Of a stretch of 64,000 bases of DNA, positions 8,035 to 17,007 are shown one piece after another (position 1 is the stretch's first letter; the number at the start of each line of letters is the position of its first letter). Position numbers and translations under genes: made by a program. The notes beneath the pieces were generated by a model that saw only the letters and a program-made list of their open reading frames with translations, was not told the origin of the DNA and ran no database searches. The stretch is from Pseudomonadales bacterium (lineage in GTDB: Bacteria > Pseudomonadota > Gammaproteobacteria > Pseudomonadales > Azotimanducaceae): assembly GCA_028277965.1 (NCBI GenBank), contig JANQFF010000192.1, forward strand, positions 1 through 64,000, read 5' to 3'.

Positions 8035-9027
8035 ATGTGCATCCTGCTACTGCTTCCGGGGTTCGCGTTCGGACACCACTCACGTTCAGCGTTTGATCTC
8101 GATAGCCGGGTTGAGGTTGAAGGCCGGGTCACGGAGGTTGCCTGGACGAACCCGCACTACTATGTGTCTGTACGGACAATCGATGAGACGGAATGGACGT
8201 TCGAAGGTCATTCGATTCCCGGTCTGGTCAGAAACGGCTGGTCCAGAAACACGCTGACCGTTGGGGGACGCGTGGTGGTGGTCGCCAACCCCAACCGGAC
8301 ACAAGGCGTTCTGTTTGGATTGCTCGACTCAGTAACACGCCAGGATGGACGAACCTTCTATTCGTTCCGCCGCCCGCCACAGGACGGCATACAGTTACGG
8401 ACGCCGGTTGAGCCGTCCACTGATTTCACAGGCACCTGGCGTCTGATCCGGTCTTTGCGGGATAACCTTGTCGGGGGTTTTGAAGCTCCCGGCGATTGGC
8501 CGTTGACTGAAAAAGGCAGAGAAGAAGGCGCCCGGTTTGATATCAACGATGACCCGTCACTGCGTTGTGAGCGGCGCGGTATGCCGCGAATGCTGGTCTG
8601 GCCGTATGCCCAGCGCTGGGAAAGGACGGAAAACGGAATGCGGATAGAACTCGAGCATTCTGATGACGTACGGACGATCCATGAACGAAATCCGCCCGCG
8701 CCGGTTGCTCACGACAACGGATTCTCGGTAGCCAGCGTTGTTGACGGCGACTACGTCGTCAGATCAGGGAATTTCCCGGACAAACACTGGGGTACCTGGC
8801 GAGGTATCAGTTCCGGCGAGCAGAAGACTGTCGTCGAGAAATATGAGCTCCAGGATGACGGGCTCAGGATGAAGCTGACGTTTACCGTATCGGATCCCGA
8901 ATACCTGACCGAACCGGTGATGCAGACAGCCTCATTTGCCAAAGTCGCCGACTACGAGTTTGCGGAAGAACCACCGTGTGATGTGTTTACCGCAACGAGG
9001 CATTTGCAATTCGAGACAGAAGAATGA
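8035..9027 (+). CDS. DUF6152-like secreted protein
   Basis: This protein has 330 residues from ATG 8035, preferred to an in-frame GTG at 8023 because GAGGAG lies 5 bases before it. A short signal peptide (CILLLLPGFAFG) is followed directly by HHSRSAFD, and then by the block GRVTEVAWTNPHYY typical of DUF6152 proteins, which are secreted and of unknown function. The His-rich mature N-terminus could bind metal. The second half (from ~140) is a separate beta-rich region with several Trp and paired Cys. The stop overlaps the DUF418 gene (ATGA at 9024), so the two are coupled. Family recognition is moderate; function unknown. Confidence 0.72.
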   Translation: MCILLLLPGFAFGHHSRSAFDLDSRVEVEGRVTEVAWTNPHYYVSVRTIDETEWTFEGHSIPGLVRNGWSRNTLTVGGRVVVVANPNRTQGVLFGLLDSVTRQDGRTFYSFRRPPQDGIQLRTPVEPSTDFTGTWRLIRSLRDNLVGGFEAPGDWPLTEKGREEGARFDINDDPSLRCERRGMPRMLVWPYAQRWERTENGMRIELEHSDDVRTIHERNPPAPVAHDNGFSVASVVDGDYVVRSGNFPDKHWGTWRGISSGEQKTVVEKYELQDDGLRMKLTFTVSDPEYLTEPVMQTASFAKVADYEFAEEPPCDVFTATRHLQFETEE

Positions 9028-10295
9028 CAACACCGGTTGCTGAACAGGATCGTATTGAATCGCTGGATGTCCTGCGGGGATTTGCTCTGCTCGGCATCCT
9101 GCTCCTCAACATTATCGGCTTCGGCCTGATTTCAACCGCCTATTCGAACCCGCTCGAAGCAATGGAAAGCAGTCTGGACGTTGGTGTGTGGGCAGGTGTC
9201 GAACTTTTTGCAGAAGGCGCAATGCGGTGTCTGTTTTCAATCCTTTTCGGCGCCGGGGTTGTTCTCTTTACGACCGGGGCTTCCGGTAAAGGAGCCGCAC
9301 TGCACTACAAGCGCAATTTCTGGCTGCTCGCATTTGGTCTCTTCGACGCGTACGTCCTGTTGTGGAATGGGGACATCCTGGTCAACTACGCCCTGGCTGG
9401 AGCGGTTCTCTACTGGGGGCGAAACGCAAGTGCGAAACGGCTGGCCATCGTAGCGGGTGTATTTATCGTTCTGATGAGCCTGATGTATGCCGGTACCCAG
9501 TTCGGGATGTCTCAGGCACAAAGCGCTGCAGCACAGGTTGCGGCTTCTGCTGATCCCGAATCGCTACCGGCTGAGATGCACGAAGGAGCAACGATATGGA
9601 ACGAATTCGAAAGTGACTGGGTCAGTACACCGGAATCTGCAGCCGCGGAACTCGCTGCGCGAAGGGATAGCTATGTTGACGCGTTTCTTTGGAACGTCGA
9701 CAAAACGAACGAGATGTTGTTTTTTGTTATGCCGTTTTTTCTGTTCTGGGATGCCCTGGCGATGATGTTGCTGGGCATGGCGCTGTTTAAATGGGGTGTA
9801 TTACAGGGCCAGCGCTCAATAGCGTTCTATCGCAATCTGGCCATTGCCGGGTTCTTTGTGGGATTACTCGCAAATGGCTCTGAGGTCTACCGCGCTGTCG
9901 CAAGTGACTTTGCACTACTGAGCGTGTTTGCTCAGGCTCAAGCCACGTATCACATCGGCCGGCTTGGCATGGCAATGGGGTGGCTGGGCGTTGTTATGTT
10001 GATCGTTAAGTCTGGAGCCATGCGACAGATGGCTGCGCGGCTTGCAGCTGTGGGTCGCATGGCATTGACCAACTATCTGATGCACTCGTTTATTGGCATC
10101 CTGGTGTTTACGGGTGCGGGATTTGCGCTCGTCGGCGAACTACCCCGATGGCAGCTCTACTTCGTCGTTTTGGGTATCTGGCTGTTGCAGCTCTGGTTCA
10201 GCCCCTGGTGGCTGGCACGATACCGTTACGGTCCGCTGGAGTGGTTGTGGCGGGTGCTGACCTACGGGAAACGTGTGGAGAACCGCAGGGTCTGA
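9024..10295 (+). CDS. DUF418 (YeiB-like) multi-pass membrane protein
   Basis: This is a 423-residue inner-membrane protein. The N-terminus IESLDVLRGFALLGILLLNI is the standard opening of DUF418/YeiB proteins, which are distant acyltransferase-3-like membrane proteins. About nine to ten hydrophobic segments follow, and the C-terminal DUF418 domain shows ALTNYLMHS and a tail reading RYRYGPLEWLWR. A ~90-residue soluble insertion lies between helices at ~165-230. The biochemical role of the family is unsettled. The gene is coupled to the preceding DUF6152 gene and ends 3 bases from a convergent gene. Confidence 0.88.
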   Translation: MTTPVAEQDRIESLDVLRGFALLGILLLNIIGFGLISTAYSNPLEAMESSLDVGVWAGVELFAEGAMRCLFSILFGAGVVLFTTGASGKGAALHYKRNFWLLAFGLFDAYVLLWNGDILVNYALAGAVLYWGRNASAKRLAIVAGVFIVLMSLMYAGTQFGMSQAQSAAAQVAASADPESLPAEMHEGATIWNEFESDWVSTPESAAAELAARRDSYVDAFLWNVDKTNEMLFFVMPFFLFWDALAMMLLGMALFKWGVLQGQRSIAFYRNLAIAGFFVGLLANGSEVYRAVASDFALLSVFAQAQATYHIGRLGMAMGWLGVVMLIVKSGAMRQMAARLAAVGRMALTNYLMHSFIGILVFTGAGFALVGELPRWQLYFVVLGIWLLQLWFSPWWLARYRYGPLEWLWRVLTYGKRVENRRV

Positions 10296-10298
10296 GAA

Positions 10299-11393
10299 TC
10301 ACTCCGCCGCGAGAGGTGCAAGGTCGTCGCGCCTGGCGTGCCGTTTCCCATCGATGCCAGCCATCATCTGCGCGGCGGTCCATCCAAGTTTGCCGTGACG
10401 CATGACCCCATAGCGGATAATGCTCTCATCAGAAAAGTCTCGAAACCCGTCTGTATTCAACCAGATCCGCATCAATAGACGTGTTTCTTCTTCCGTCTGA
10501 CCGCCTTTATGGCCTTCTCTGCCGTGCATGACGGTGTAGTTGTTCGCAAACTGAACATCACCAGGGTTAAAGTCGAAGGCAAATGCGAGTTCCTCAGAGA
10601 GGTCATACATCAACTGCAGGATTTCCTTTTCTTCGTCATCGAATTTGTGACCAAGGCGTTTGGCAGCCGGTAGTATCCAGCCGATATTGAACCGACACGT
10701 CAGCTGGCCACCGGAATGGCTGAAGACGGGGACAGAATAGTCGGTGACGGCAGATTCTTCCGCTGCCTGCTCGTTCTGCCTGTCCCATTGGAATCCACGA
10801 TAGAGTCTCGGCAGGAGGTGGGCGTGGTCCTGAAGTATACGATTGTAAATTGATGTTGAGCTCACGAGTTTGCTCTGAGGCGAGTCGGAAGGTTGGCGAA
10901 CACACAGCAACGTGACGATATCCGCCAGATCCACATGCAGCGGCACCATCCCAGGATTGCCAACGGGACGGTCACCCTGATTAGGACGCAGAATTCCCTC
11001 GGTGACGTAGTGAATGAGGGTTGCATCGCTGTTCTGGGTGAGACCGGTACCCAGATGCGAGCAGAATCCCCAATACATGAGCTCCAGGTCTGTGAGGTCG
11101 AATTCCCCTACAGGAAATCCATGAAGCAGTGCCATGCCACGGCCATCTTTGAGCTCTGAAGTGAGGGATGAGATGAGTTGCTGGCACCCAGGGAGCGGGA
11201 AGTGGATGCTGGTGACTGCCGGTAGCGGGAGTTGAGCTCTCCTGACCGCAGCAAGGGATTCTTTCAGTTCATTAACCTGTTTTGAGCTGAATTCGAACTC
11301 CCACTCCCGGTTTGCCAGCAGCGATGCAGGTGTCCAGGCACTCGCATCGTGAATAGGTTGTTCCAGGATTCTGGACGTATCTGTGCCTGTCAT
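10299..11393 (-). CDS. TauD/TfdA-like Fe(II)/2-oxoglutarate dioxygenase
   Basis: This 364-residue enzyme starts at ATG 11393, which overlaps the upstream stop (ATGA); a 10-codon longer frame is open but overlaps the neighbour. Iron-ligand motifs are HVDLAD (the HxD pair) and, about 130 residues on, VMHGREGHKGG with the distal His. A late RIWLNTDGF carries the Arg-type 2-oxoglutarate contact. The length and the VMHGREG form resemble gamma-butyrobetaine/clavaminate-type relatives. It would hydroxylate an unknown small molecule using O2 and 2-oxoglutarate. It is the last gene of the minus-strand run that begins at 16616. Confidence 0.85.
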   Translation of the reverse strand: MTGTDTSRILEQPIHDASAWTPASLLANREWEFEFSSKQVNELKESLAAVRRAQLPLPAVTSIHFPLPGCQQLISSLTSELKDGRGMALLHGFPVGEFDLTDLELMYWGFCSHLGTGLTQNSDATLIHYVTEGILRPNQGDRPVGNPGMVPLHVDLADIVTLLCVRQPSDSPQSKLVSSTSIYNRILQDHAHLLPRLYRGFQWDRQNEQAAEESAVTDYSVPVFSHSGGQLTCRFNIGWILPAAKRLGHKFDDEEKEILQLMYDLSEELAFAFDFNPGDVQFANNYTVMHGREGHKGGQTEEETRLLMRIWLNTDGFRDFSDESIIRYGVMRHGKLGWTAAQMMAGIDGKRHARRDDLAPLAAE

Positions 11394-12211
11394 TCTGTTT
11401 TTTTGCCGTCTACGAGATCCCATACATTCTGGAAACCGTCTTCTCTTCCGAACACTGTCTGTATAGGGCTGCGCTTATCGATGTGGCCAACCAGGTTTTT
11501 GTAGGTGCCAAATCCCGCAAGCTCGAGCAGACGGTCTGAAAACTCACCTGCCTTGGCCAATGGTATTCCCAATTGCTGGTTTTCCTGTTGTCTTAAGAAT
11601 CCCGCACAGTAATTCATCGCGATTCCGACCCGTCGTTGGCCCGACAGGTTGGCACCGCCCCCATGCCAGAGGCTGCCGTTCCAGATCATGAGACTGCCCT
11701 TCGGCATCTCCATCGCCACAGTCTCGTAGGTCTTGTCGTATTCCGGCCTGTCAGAGAATTTGTGGCTGCCGGGGACAACTCGAGTACCCCCGTTTTCATC
11801 GGTGAAATCGGTCAGTGCCCACATCGAGTTACAGACAATCGCGTCGTGTGGCCTGGGGAGTCCGTAAAGCGTGTCATCTACATGTAATGGCTGCTGAGTT
11901 TCGCCGGGATCGATGGAGATGGAGGATAAAGAGGAGACGAGGCAGCCTCGGTCGAGCACACCTTCAACGACAGGCAACAGCTTTGGATGTACCGGGACCT
12001 TTTGGAAAACTGACTGGTGGGAGAGGAGATTGTAGATGCGAATGGTGTGGTGACCCTCGAACCTGTTGTCGCCTGGTTTGATGTGGAATTGTGCTTCGAG
12101 GCTCAGCAAAGCGTCGTTCAATTCATCGACCAGTGCCGGTTCGATGGCGTTTTCAAGGATGGTGTAACCCTGACTCTCTATGTGTGACAGGTGCTTCTGC
12201 AGATCCTGCAT
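11390..12211 (-). CDS. Phytanoyl-CoA dioxygenase (PhyH) family protein
   Basis: This 273-residue Fe(II)/2-oxoglutarate oxygenase starts at ATG 12211, 11 bases after the upstream stop, with CAGGGA in front; the frame is open another 51 codons but those overlap the neighbouring lipoprotein gene. Motifs are PLHVDDTLYG (HxD), NGGTRVVPGSHKF and LWHGGGAN (distal His). The N-terminus GYTILENAIEP is typical for PhyH. It sits in tandem with a TauD-like enzyme of the same cofactor class, so the two may act in sequence on one metabolite. Substrate unknown. Confidence 0.87.
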   Translation of the reverse strand: MQDLQKHLSHIESQGYTILENAIEPALVDELNDALLSLEAQFHIKPGDNRFEGHHTIRIYNLLSHQSVFQKVPVHPKLLPVVEGVLDRGCLVSSLSSISIDPGETQQPLHVDDTLYGLPRPHDAIVCNSMWALTDFTDENGGTRVVPGSHKFSDRPEYDKTYETVAMEMPKGSLMIWNGSLWHGGGANLSGQRRVGIAMNYCAGFLRQQENQQLGIPLAKAGEFSDRLLELAGFGTYKNLVGHIDKRSPIQTVFGREDGFQNVWDLVDGKKTE

Positions 12212-12222
12212 ACGTTCCCTGG

Positions 12223-13068
12223 TTAGTGCCTGGGTGCTGAACGGAACCCGATCATCGACACCCGGTTGTTGTGAATATCTCCATGAAACAGGTATTCGCC
12301 ATTGTCTCGACGCGCCACAAGTACAGCCTGGCGATCTCCAGCCAGATTGACAACCTCGTCGCAACTCATTGATTTTTGGTCAAAAAATTGTATCAAAGAC
12401 TGACCGAGAGTGCGTAAATGTGTGGGTTCGGTGCTGATACCGGCCAGCGCTGCATCTGCACAGATCGCCAGGAAACTCCGGTAGTACTTGGGACGCCTGA
12501 GATCCCTTTCAGATATGTCGAGTTTTCCTGCCTCAATAATGCCGGGACCAGCCTGCAGAGCGCTGTGAAAGAGGTGAGGCTGATATTCACTGCGGTGTAC
12601 CACGCCGAAGCCCTCATCATTGATCCCCAGAATTCGTGTGTATCCGTGGATCTGCAGGGGACTCAGTATGACCCCGCCTTCCTGCAGCAGACCTACCGGC
12701 TGTAATGCGTGGGTGTGAGACACAAATCCGCTACCGAGCACAACGGACAGTCGCATATCCTCTGCAGCCGCCAATGGCGAAACGCCGCTGTCCGGCCGGG
12801 CGACCAGAACGGGTTCGTATGATCCGAGAGGGATTTCGAGGATGAGGACAGGACCTGTCTCAGGCGATCCTATCCAATGGGGTGTCAGTTTGTCCGCAAC
12901 CGTATCGGCCAGTTGGCGAAGAGGGTTTGTGGATTGTCCGGTTGACCCGCTGGGTAGCCGACCGTCTGTCTCCACAGGTTCTCCTGCCCCGCATCCCAGT
13001 AGCAGTATGGCCACTGCCAAATGGACCCATCTTCTATGCAAACGTATCTCTAGGTCCGAAGTAACCAC
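12223..13068 (-). CDS. Lipoprotein, possible phosphodiester glycosidase-like domain
   Basis: This 281-residue predicted lipoprotein has a charged n-region, a hydrophobic core and the lipobox LLGC (near residue 26). The frame opens at GTG 13068; a TTG at 13041 would give a shorter and more ordinary signal peptide. The mature part shows the arrangement PVGLLQEGGVILSP, LGINDEGFGVV and ALQAGPGIIEAGK, loosely like the phosphodiester glycosidase (NAGPA/DUF2233-like) fold, but the match is weak. It lies between the PhyH and D-aminoacylase-like genes in the minus-strand operon. The protein is almost certainly real; its function is tentative. Confidence 0.65.
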   Translation of the reverse strand: MVTSDLEIRLHRRWVHLAVAILLLGCGAGEPVETDGRLPSGSTGQSTNPLRQLADTVADKLTPHWIGSPETGPVLILEIPLGSYEPVLVARPDSGVSPLAAAEDMRLSVVLGSGFVSHTHALQPVGLLQEGGVILSPLQIHGYTRILGINDEGFGVVHRSEYQPHLFHSALQAGPGIIEAGKLDISERDLRRPKYYRSFLAICADAALAGISTEPTHLRTLGQSLIQFFDQKSMSCDEVVNLAGDRQAVLVARRDNGEYLFHGDIHNNRVSMIGFRSAPRH

Positions 13069-13107
13069 CAGCAGATCAGATACTCGTCAATATCCATCGA
13101 GTCTCGC

Positions 13108-14793
13108 TCAATCCACCCAACCTGTCCATCCCGGGCCGCGTACAACCTGTCCGGGGGTAGCCCCGGTATGTTCGCTGTCTCTGAGAACCGGTGTCCCGTT
13201 GACCAGGACATGGATCATTCCGGTTGCATATTGATGTGGTGCATCGAAAGTGGCGTGGTCCTGAATGGTGTCTGGATTAAATACGGTGATGTCGGCAAAA
13301 AAGCCTTCTGCCAACCGGCCCCGTCCCCGCAGCTTGAGGTTTTTTGCGGGTAGCCATGAAAGTTTGCGAATGGCTTCTTCGAGCGAAAGGCGTTGTTCAT
13401 CGCGGACGTACTTTCCAAGCAGCCTCGCAAAGTTGCCGTAGGCTCTCGGATGGGTGCTACGGTTGAGGAACACACCTTCAGTAGCCATCGATGCTGCGTC
13501 GGAGCCAAAGCTGACCCACGGGAGGGCAACCAGACGGGCGACATTTTCTTCTGACATCATGAAGTAGACGACCTGTACTCGACTACCATCTTCGATGACC
13601 AGATCCATCGCAACCTCGTGTGCTGGTTTGTTTCGTTCAGAGGCGACTTCTGCCAGTGTCAGGCCTGTGTACTTCCGGAGGTCTGGATTTCGAAATCCAA
13701 CCAGGAGCATGTTGTCCGCGCCCGCCAGGAAGAACATGTTTTCCCACTTGTCGGTATTCGTGAGCATCTCAGATGCCACACGCGCTCTGATCATGGGGTT
13801 TTTCAGGCGTGCCACCCACGATTGGTATCCGCCTTCCTGTACCCACGGTGGCATGGCCGCGTCGAGCCCGGTCGAACCTGCTGTGTAGGTGTACATGTCT
13901 GCCGTGATATCCAGCCCCCTTGCGCGAGCCTGCTCAACACGGTCGATCGTTGCACCGATCTTGTGCCAGTTGGGCTCGCCGCTCATTTTGAGGTGATAAA
14001 TCTCCGCAGGTGCACCGCTTCGCTCTGCAATATCGATGAGTTCGTCGATGGACTCGAGAAGCTGGTTGCCTTCACTGCGCATGTGGGAGATATAGCGCCC
14101 ACCGTAAGGCGCCGCTGTGGTCATGAGGGCAACCAGTTCATCAGTTTCTGCGTAGAAAGCAGGCGCATAAATCAGTGAGGAACCAACGCCAAGCGCTCCT
14201 TCCTCCATGGCCTGGGCGACCAGTTGCTGCATGCGGGTAAGCTCACCGGCGGTGGGTGGCCGGTCCTCGTAGCCTATCTCGTGTATTCGCAGTGTAGTTG
14301 CGCCAACGAATGATGCGACATTGGTAGAAACACCACGTGATTCGAGGTGCTCGAGGTACTCGCCCAGCGTTGTCCATGGAATGTCGAATCTGGCTTCGCC
14401 CTGCCTCGCAAGGAGGAACTGTCTCATCGGATTGTTGATGGGACCCATGGACATACCTTCACCGAAGACTTCGAGAGTGACACCCTGGCGAATGTCACTC
14501 TGAGACCGACCGTCGATCAGCAGCGATTCAGTCGCCCAGCTCAACATGTTGATGAATCCCGGGGCAACTGCCAGGCCGGTGACATCGATTTCGGTTTCAC
14601 TCTGCGCGCCCGAAAGGTCTCCAATGCGGGCAATTTTTTCACCCTTGACGGCAATGTCTGCGCCATAAGGGGGCGCTCCCGTTCCGTCATAAATAGTCCC
14701 GTTACGAAGGATCACGTCATAGTGGCTCGCGCAGCCGGAAATCAGCAGTACCTGGAGAATCAGGAGAGCCTGGTGAAAGCGTCGGGTTGTCAT
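13108..14793 (-). CDS. N-acyl-D-amino-acid deacylase family lipoprotein lacking HxH
   Basis: This 561-residue amidohydrolase-superfamily protein has a lipobox LISGC (Cys21). The first beta-sandwich block DVILRNGTIYDGTG (~25-40) and the tail block KNLKLRGRGRLAEGFFADITVFNP are typical of D-aminoacylases, which remove acyl groups from D-amino acids. The expected metal motif after APGFID (HxH) reads NMLSW here, so both His are missing, and the usual GNCG segment reads FGEG. Later ligands are kept: SHMRSEG, the His of EIYHLK, and FGSDAAS. It may therefore bind a single metal. The start overlaps the DMT gene's stop (ATGA at 14790). Family sure, activity uncertain. Confidence 0.85.
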   Translation of the reverse strand: MTTRRFHQALLILQVLLISGCASHYDVILRNGTIYDGTGAPPYGADIAVKGEKIARIGDLSGAQSETEIDVTGLAVAPGFINMLSWATESLLIDGRSQSDIRQGVTLEVFGEGMSMGPINNPMRQFLLARQGEARFDIPWTTLGEYLEHLESRGVSTNVASFVGATTLRIHEIGYEDRPPTAGELTRMQQLVAQAMEEGALGVGSSLIYAPAFYAETDELVALMTTAAPYGGRYISHMRSEGNQLLESIDELIDIAERSGAPAEIYHLKMSGEPNWHKIGATIDRVEQARARGLDITADMYTYTAGSTGLDAAMPPWVQEGGYQSWVARLKNPMIRARVASEMLTNTDKWENMFFLAGADNMLLVGFRNPDLRKYTGLTLAEVASERNKPAHEVAMDLVIEDGSRVQVVYFMMSEENVARLVALPWVSFGSDAASMATEGVFLNRSTHPRAYGNFARLLGKYVRDEQRLSLEEAIRKLSWLPAKNLKLRGRGRLAEGFFADITVFNPDTIQDHATFDAPHQYATGMIHVLVNGTPVLRDSEHTGATPGQVVRGPGWTGWVD

Positions 14794-15680
14794 GTCGGTT
14801 CCCGCCTGTTGATGAGAACGATGCCTGTGCCAGCCAGGGCAACAGATGCAAGAAACGTCAGTGTGAGGGGATCGTCAAAAATTAACCATCCGAAAAACAC
14901 CCCAAATATGGGCGTCAGGAGGCCAAAGGAGGTCATGTTGGAAACCGGGTAGATCGACAGGATCCAGAACCAGACGACAAACCCGATGGCAACGACAAAT
15001 ACCACCTGGAAAGCAAACACGGCAGCGATGAACCACGTGGGTTCTCGAACTGTTTCTCCGAACAGCGGCGCAATGAGAGTCAGGATAATCGCGGATACGA
15101 ACAGCTGATACAGAAGATTCATTTCAGATGAACAGCTTGCAAGGGGTGTCGTACGCGTGAGCAGGGCGATTCCCGCCCAGGCTATGCCTCCTGCCAGTGC
15201 AAGAAGGTCACCGATCCAGGCTTGATCGTCCGCGGGTCCGAGATCGCCCGACAGGGCGAGCGCTATACCGGCTACCGCAACTCCGAGCCCCAGGACCTTG
15301 TTCCGGTTCAATGGCTCTTCGGGGATCAGAAAGTGCGCGCCGATCGCCACCCAGATCGGCATGATGTAGAAAAAGAGACTGACCCGGGCCACGGTGGTGT
15401 AGTCGAGCGCGAGAAACAGCAGACAGAACTCGAGGGAAAAAAGCAGACCGTTCAAAAGACCCCAGGGGAGCGAGCCGTCGCTGATTGAGAGTTTTCTGCG
15501 GGCAATCCAGGCAAAAATAAGAACGGGGAAAAAGGCACAGATCGAGCGTAAGCCTGATTGAAATACAGGTGCGAGACCTGCATTGACGATCTTGACGAGC
15601 GCCTGGTTCAGTCCCAGAAGGACGCTGAACCCGAGCAGGATAGACACGCCCAGAGCGTCCATGTGAGATTTGCGCTCCAT
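14790..15680 (-). CDS. EamA/DMT-superfamily transporter
   Basis: This is a 296-residue inner-membrane protein with ten hydrophobic helices arranged as two EamA repeats; the second begins around WIGDLLALAGGIAWAG. Family members export amino acids or other small metabolites. Its place between a deacylase and an oxidoreductase suggests efflux or uptake of that pathway's compound. ATG 15680 lies 3 bases after the LLM gene's stop; a second ATG at 15662 is also possible. Confidence 0.88.
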   Translation of the reverse strand: MERKSHMDALGVSILLGFSVLLGLNQALVKIVNAGLAPVFQSGLRSICAFFPVLIFAWIARRKLSISDGSLPWGLLNGLLFSLEFCLLFLALDYTTVARVSLFFYIMPIWVAIGAHFLIPEEPLNRNKVLGLGVAVAGIALALSGDLGPADDQAWIGDLLALAGGIAWAGIALLTRTTPLASCSSEMNLLYQLFVSAIILTLIAPLFGETVREPTWFIAAVFAFQVVFVVAIGFVVWFWILSIYPVSNMTSFGLLTPIFGVFFGWLIFDDPLTLTFLASVALAGTGIVLINRREPT

Positions 15681-15683
15681 GGG

Positions 15684-16616
15684 TCAGGCAGTTCTTAGCA
15701 CATCCATGACTTCAGAGCCCATGGCAATTTCGTCCGCCGGATCAGGTGTACAGATTTTCATATTGAAGAGGCGGCACCCGGTCTCGATATAGGCGGCCAG
15801 AAACTCAGCAACCTCATCGGGTGTACCGTATGGCGTATAACGCTCGAATTGCTCAAATGGGACTTTGTAAAACGCTTCCATCTGCCGGGCAACGGCGCTC
15901 CTGGCTTCCTCGCGTGAGGCGCCCACGCCCAGCCAGGGCTGATAGCCGTGCAGCCAGCTGACATCCGGGCGTCCGGCCTCAGCGGCGGTTTCGGAAACGA
16001 TATGGACGGCTGTCTTGAAACGAGTTGTTGAACACCAGGCGCCTATCCAGCCATCAGCGTATGCACCGGCGCGTCGCAGCGCGGCATCGGAGCGTCCTCC
16101 GACGAGCACAGGGATCGCGGGATCGGGTATCGGCCGAATCACGGCCTCGTCTACATCGAAGTGATCACCATGAAACGTAACGGTTCCTCCCTGCAACAGT
16201 TCCCGGATGATCTGGAGCGATTCGTTGGTGCGGGCGCCACGGGTACGCGGATCCACGCCGCATACTTCTACTTCATGGCGGTCGTCACCGCCGATGCCGA
16301 TGCCAAAAATCATTCGACCCGGAGCAACTCGACCCATCGTGGCGAGCTGGCGCGCAACTGGCAGGGGGTGGCGCAGGGGCAGGAGATAGATGCTGATCAT
16401 GACACCGATCACCGGATGCAGCTGTGAGAGCGCTGCAACTTCAACAAAACCATCTGTGCCGTTGCCGTTGCGAAAAGACACGTGGTCGGCCATGAAGAGA
16501 TGATCGAAACCGGCATCGTGAATGGTGCTGAGACTGCGCTGTTTGTCTTCCTGGGACAACGCCCAGAAACCGGATGGGACAGCCAGACCAAATTTCAATG
16601 GTGACGATCTCGACAA
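15684..16616 (-). CDS. LLM-class (luciferase-like) flavin-dependent oxidoreductase
   Basis: This 310-residue TIM-barrel enzyme opens with KFGLAVPSGFW and continues with AGFDHLFMADHVSF, RMIFGIGIGG and PVLVGGRSDAALRRA, all standard for bacterial luciferase-like monooxygenases and F420-dependent relatives. The cofactor (FMN or F420) cannot be decided from sequence. The start is TTG 16616, supported by AAGGAG 6 bases upstream. It is the first gene of the minus-strand run 16616-10299, so the operon promoter should lie in 16617-16677, shared with a divergent small membrane gene. Confidence 0.88.
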   Translation of the reverse strand: MSRSSPLKFGLAVPSGFWALSQEDKQRSLSTIHDAGFDHLFMADHVSFRNGNGTDGFVEVAALSQLHPVIGVMISIYLLPLRHPLPVARQLATMGRVAPGRMIFGIGIGGDDRHEVEVCGVDPRTRGARTNESLQIIRELLQGGTVTFHGDHFDVDEAVIRPIPDPAIPVLVGGRSDAALRRAGAYADGWIGAWCSTTRFKTAVHIVSETAAEAGRPDVSWLHGYQPWLGVGASREEARSAVARQMEAFYKVPFEQFERYTPYGTPDEVAEFLAAYIETGCRLFNMKICTPDPADEIAMGSEVMDVLRTA

Positions 16617-16677
16617 GATGTACTCCTTCCCCTCATCAATGGGATCATAATGGAACTTTGCAGTGGAACCGACCTGA

Positions 16678-16971
16678 ATGGACGACCGCCAACAACCCTC
16701 CCGACGTTACCGGAAATTTGGCTCGCGGGCAGCCGAGCGATCCACCGCACGGCGTCTGACGTGGATGCGCCTCACGCGCACAATCGTGTTGGGTACGGTT
16801 GCGGCCATTGCGGCGGTCATCTATCTCGGTCGGCAGTACGGCGTGGACCCGGAGGTCATCCTGGATTTTCTGGCGGCCAGTGCGCTGTTTGTGGGTGGGC
16901 TGGTGATTGCCGGTCTGGTAGGGACGGTATTACTGTTTGGTCTGCGCAAGCTACTGAAGAATCGCGGCTGA
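16678..16971 (+). CDS. Small two-helix membrane protein with REP-encoded tail
   Basis: This 97-residue protein has a basic N-terminus (several Arg in the first 35 residues) followed by two hydrophobic helices (~33-50 and 62-85) and a Lys-rich end. No family recognised. Its last codons and TGA stop (16969-16971) lie inside a REP palindrome starting at 16962, so the terminal Arg-Gly is repeat-encoded. No strong ribosome site is visible; an overlapping frame beginning at 16650 lacks hydrophobic structure and is considered spurious. It diverges from the LLM oxidoreductase gene. Confidence 0.6.
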   Translation: MDDRQQPSRRYRKFGSRAAERSTARRLTWMRLTRTIVLGTVAAIAAVIYLGRQYGVDPEVILDFLAASALFVGGLVIAGLVGTVLLFGLRKLLKNRG

Positions 16972-16987
16972 AGCCGCTCCTACAGAG
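16962..16987. repeat. REP palindrome copy (reverse orientation)
   Basis: This is one copy of the main REP family in the reverse sense (GCGGCTGAAGCCGCTCC core). It overlaps the end of the small membrane gene and lies between it and the convergent lepB, where it could serve as a terminator for either side. Confidence 0.88.
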
Positions 16988-17007
16988 ATAGGAGCCTAAT
17001 CCGCCTA

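Noticed and set aside
16650..16991. 113-codon plus-strand frame overlapping the small membrane gene
   Set aside because: No hydrophobic or domain pattern; the 16678 frame gives two clean membrane helices.
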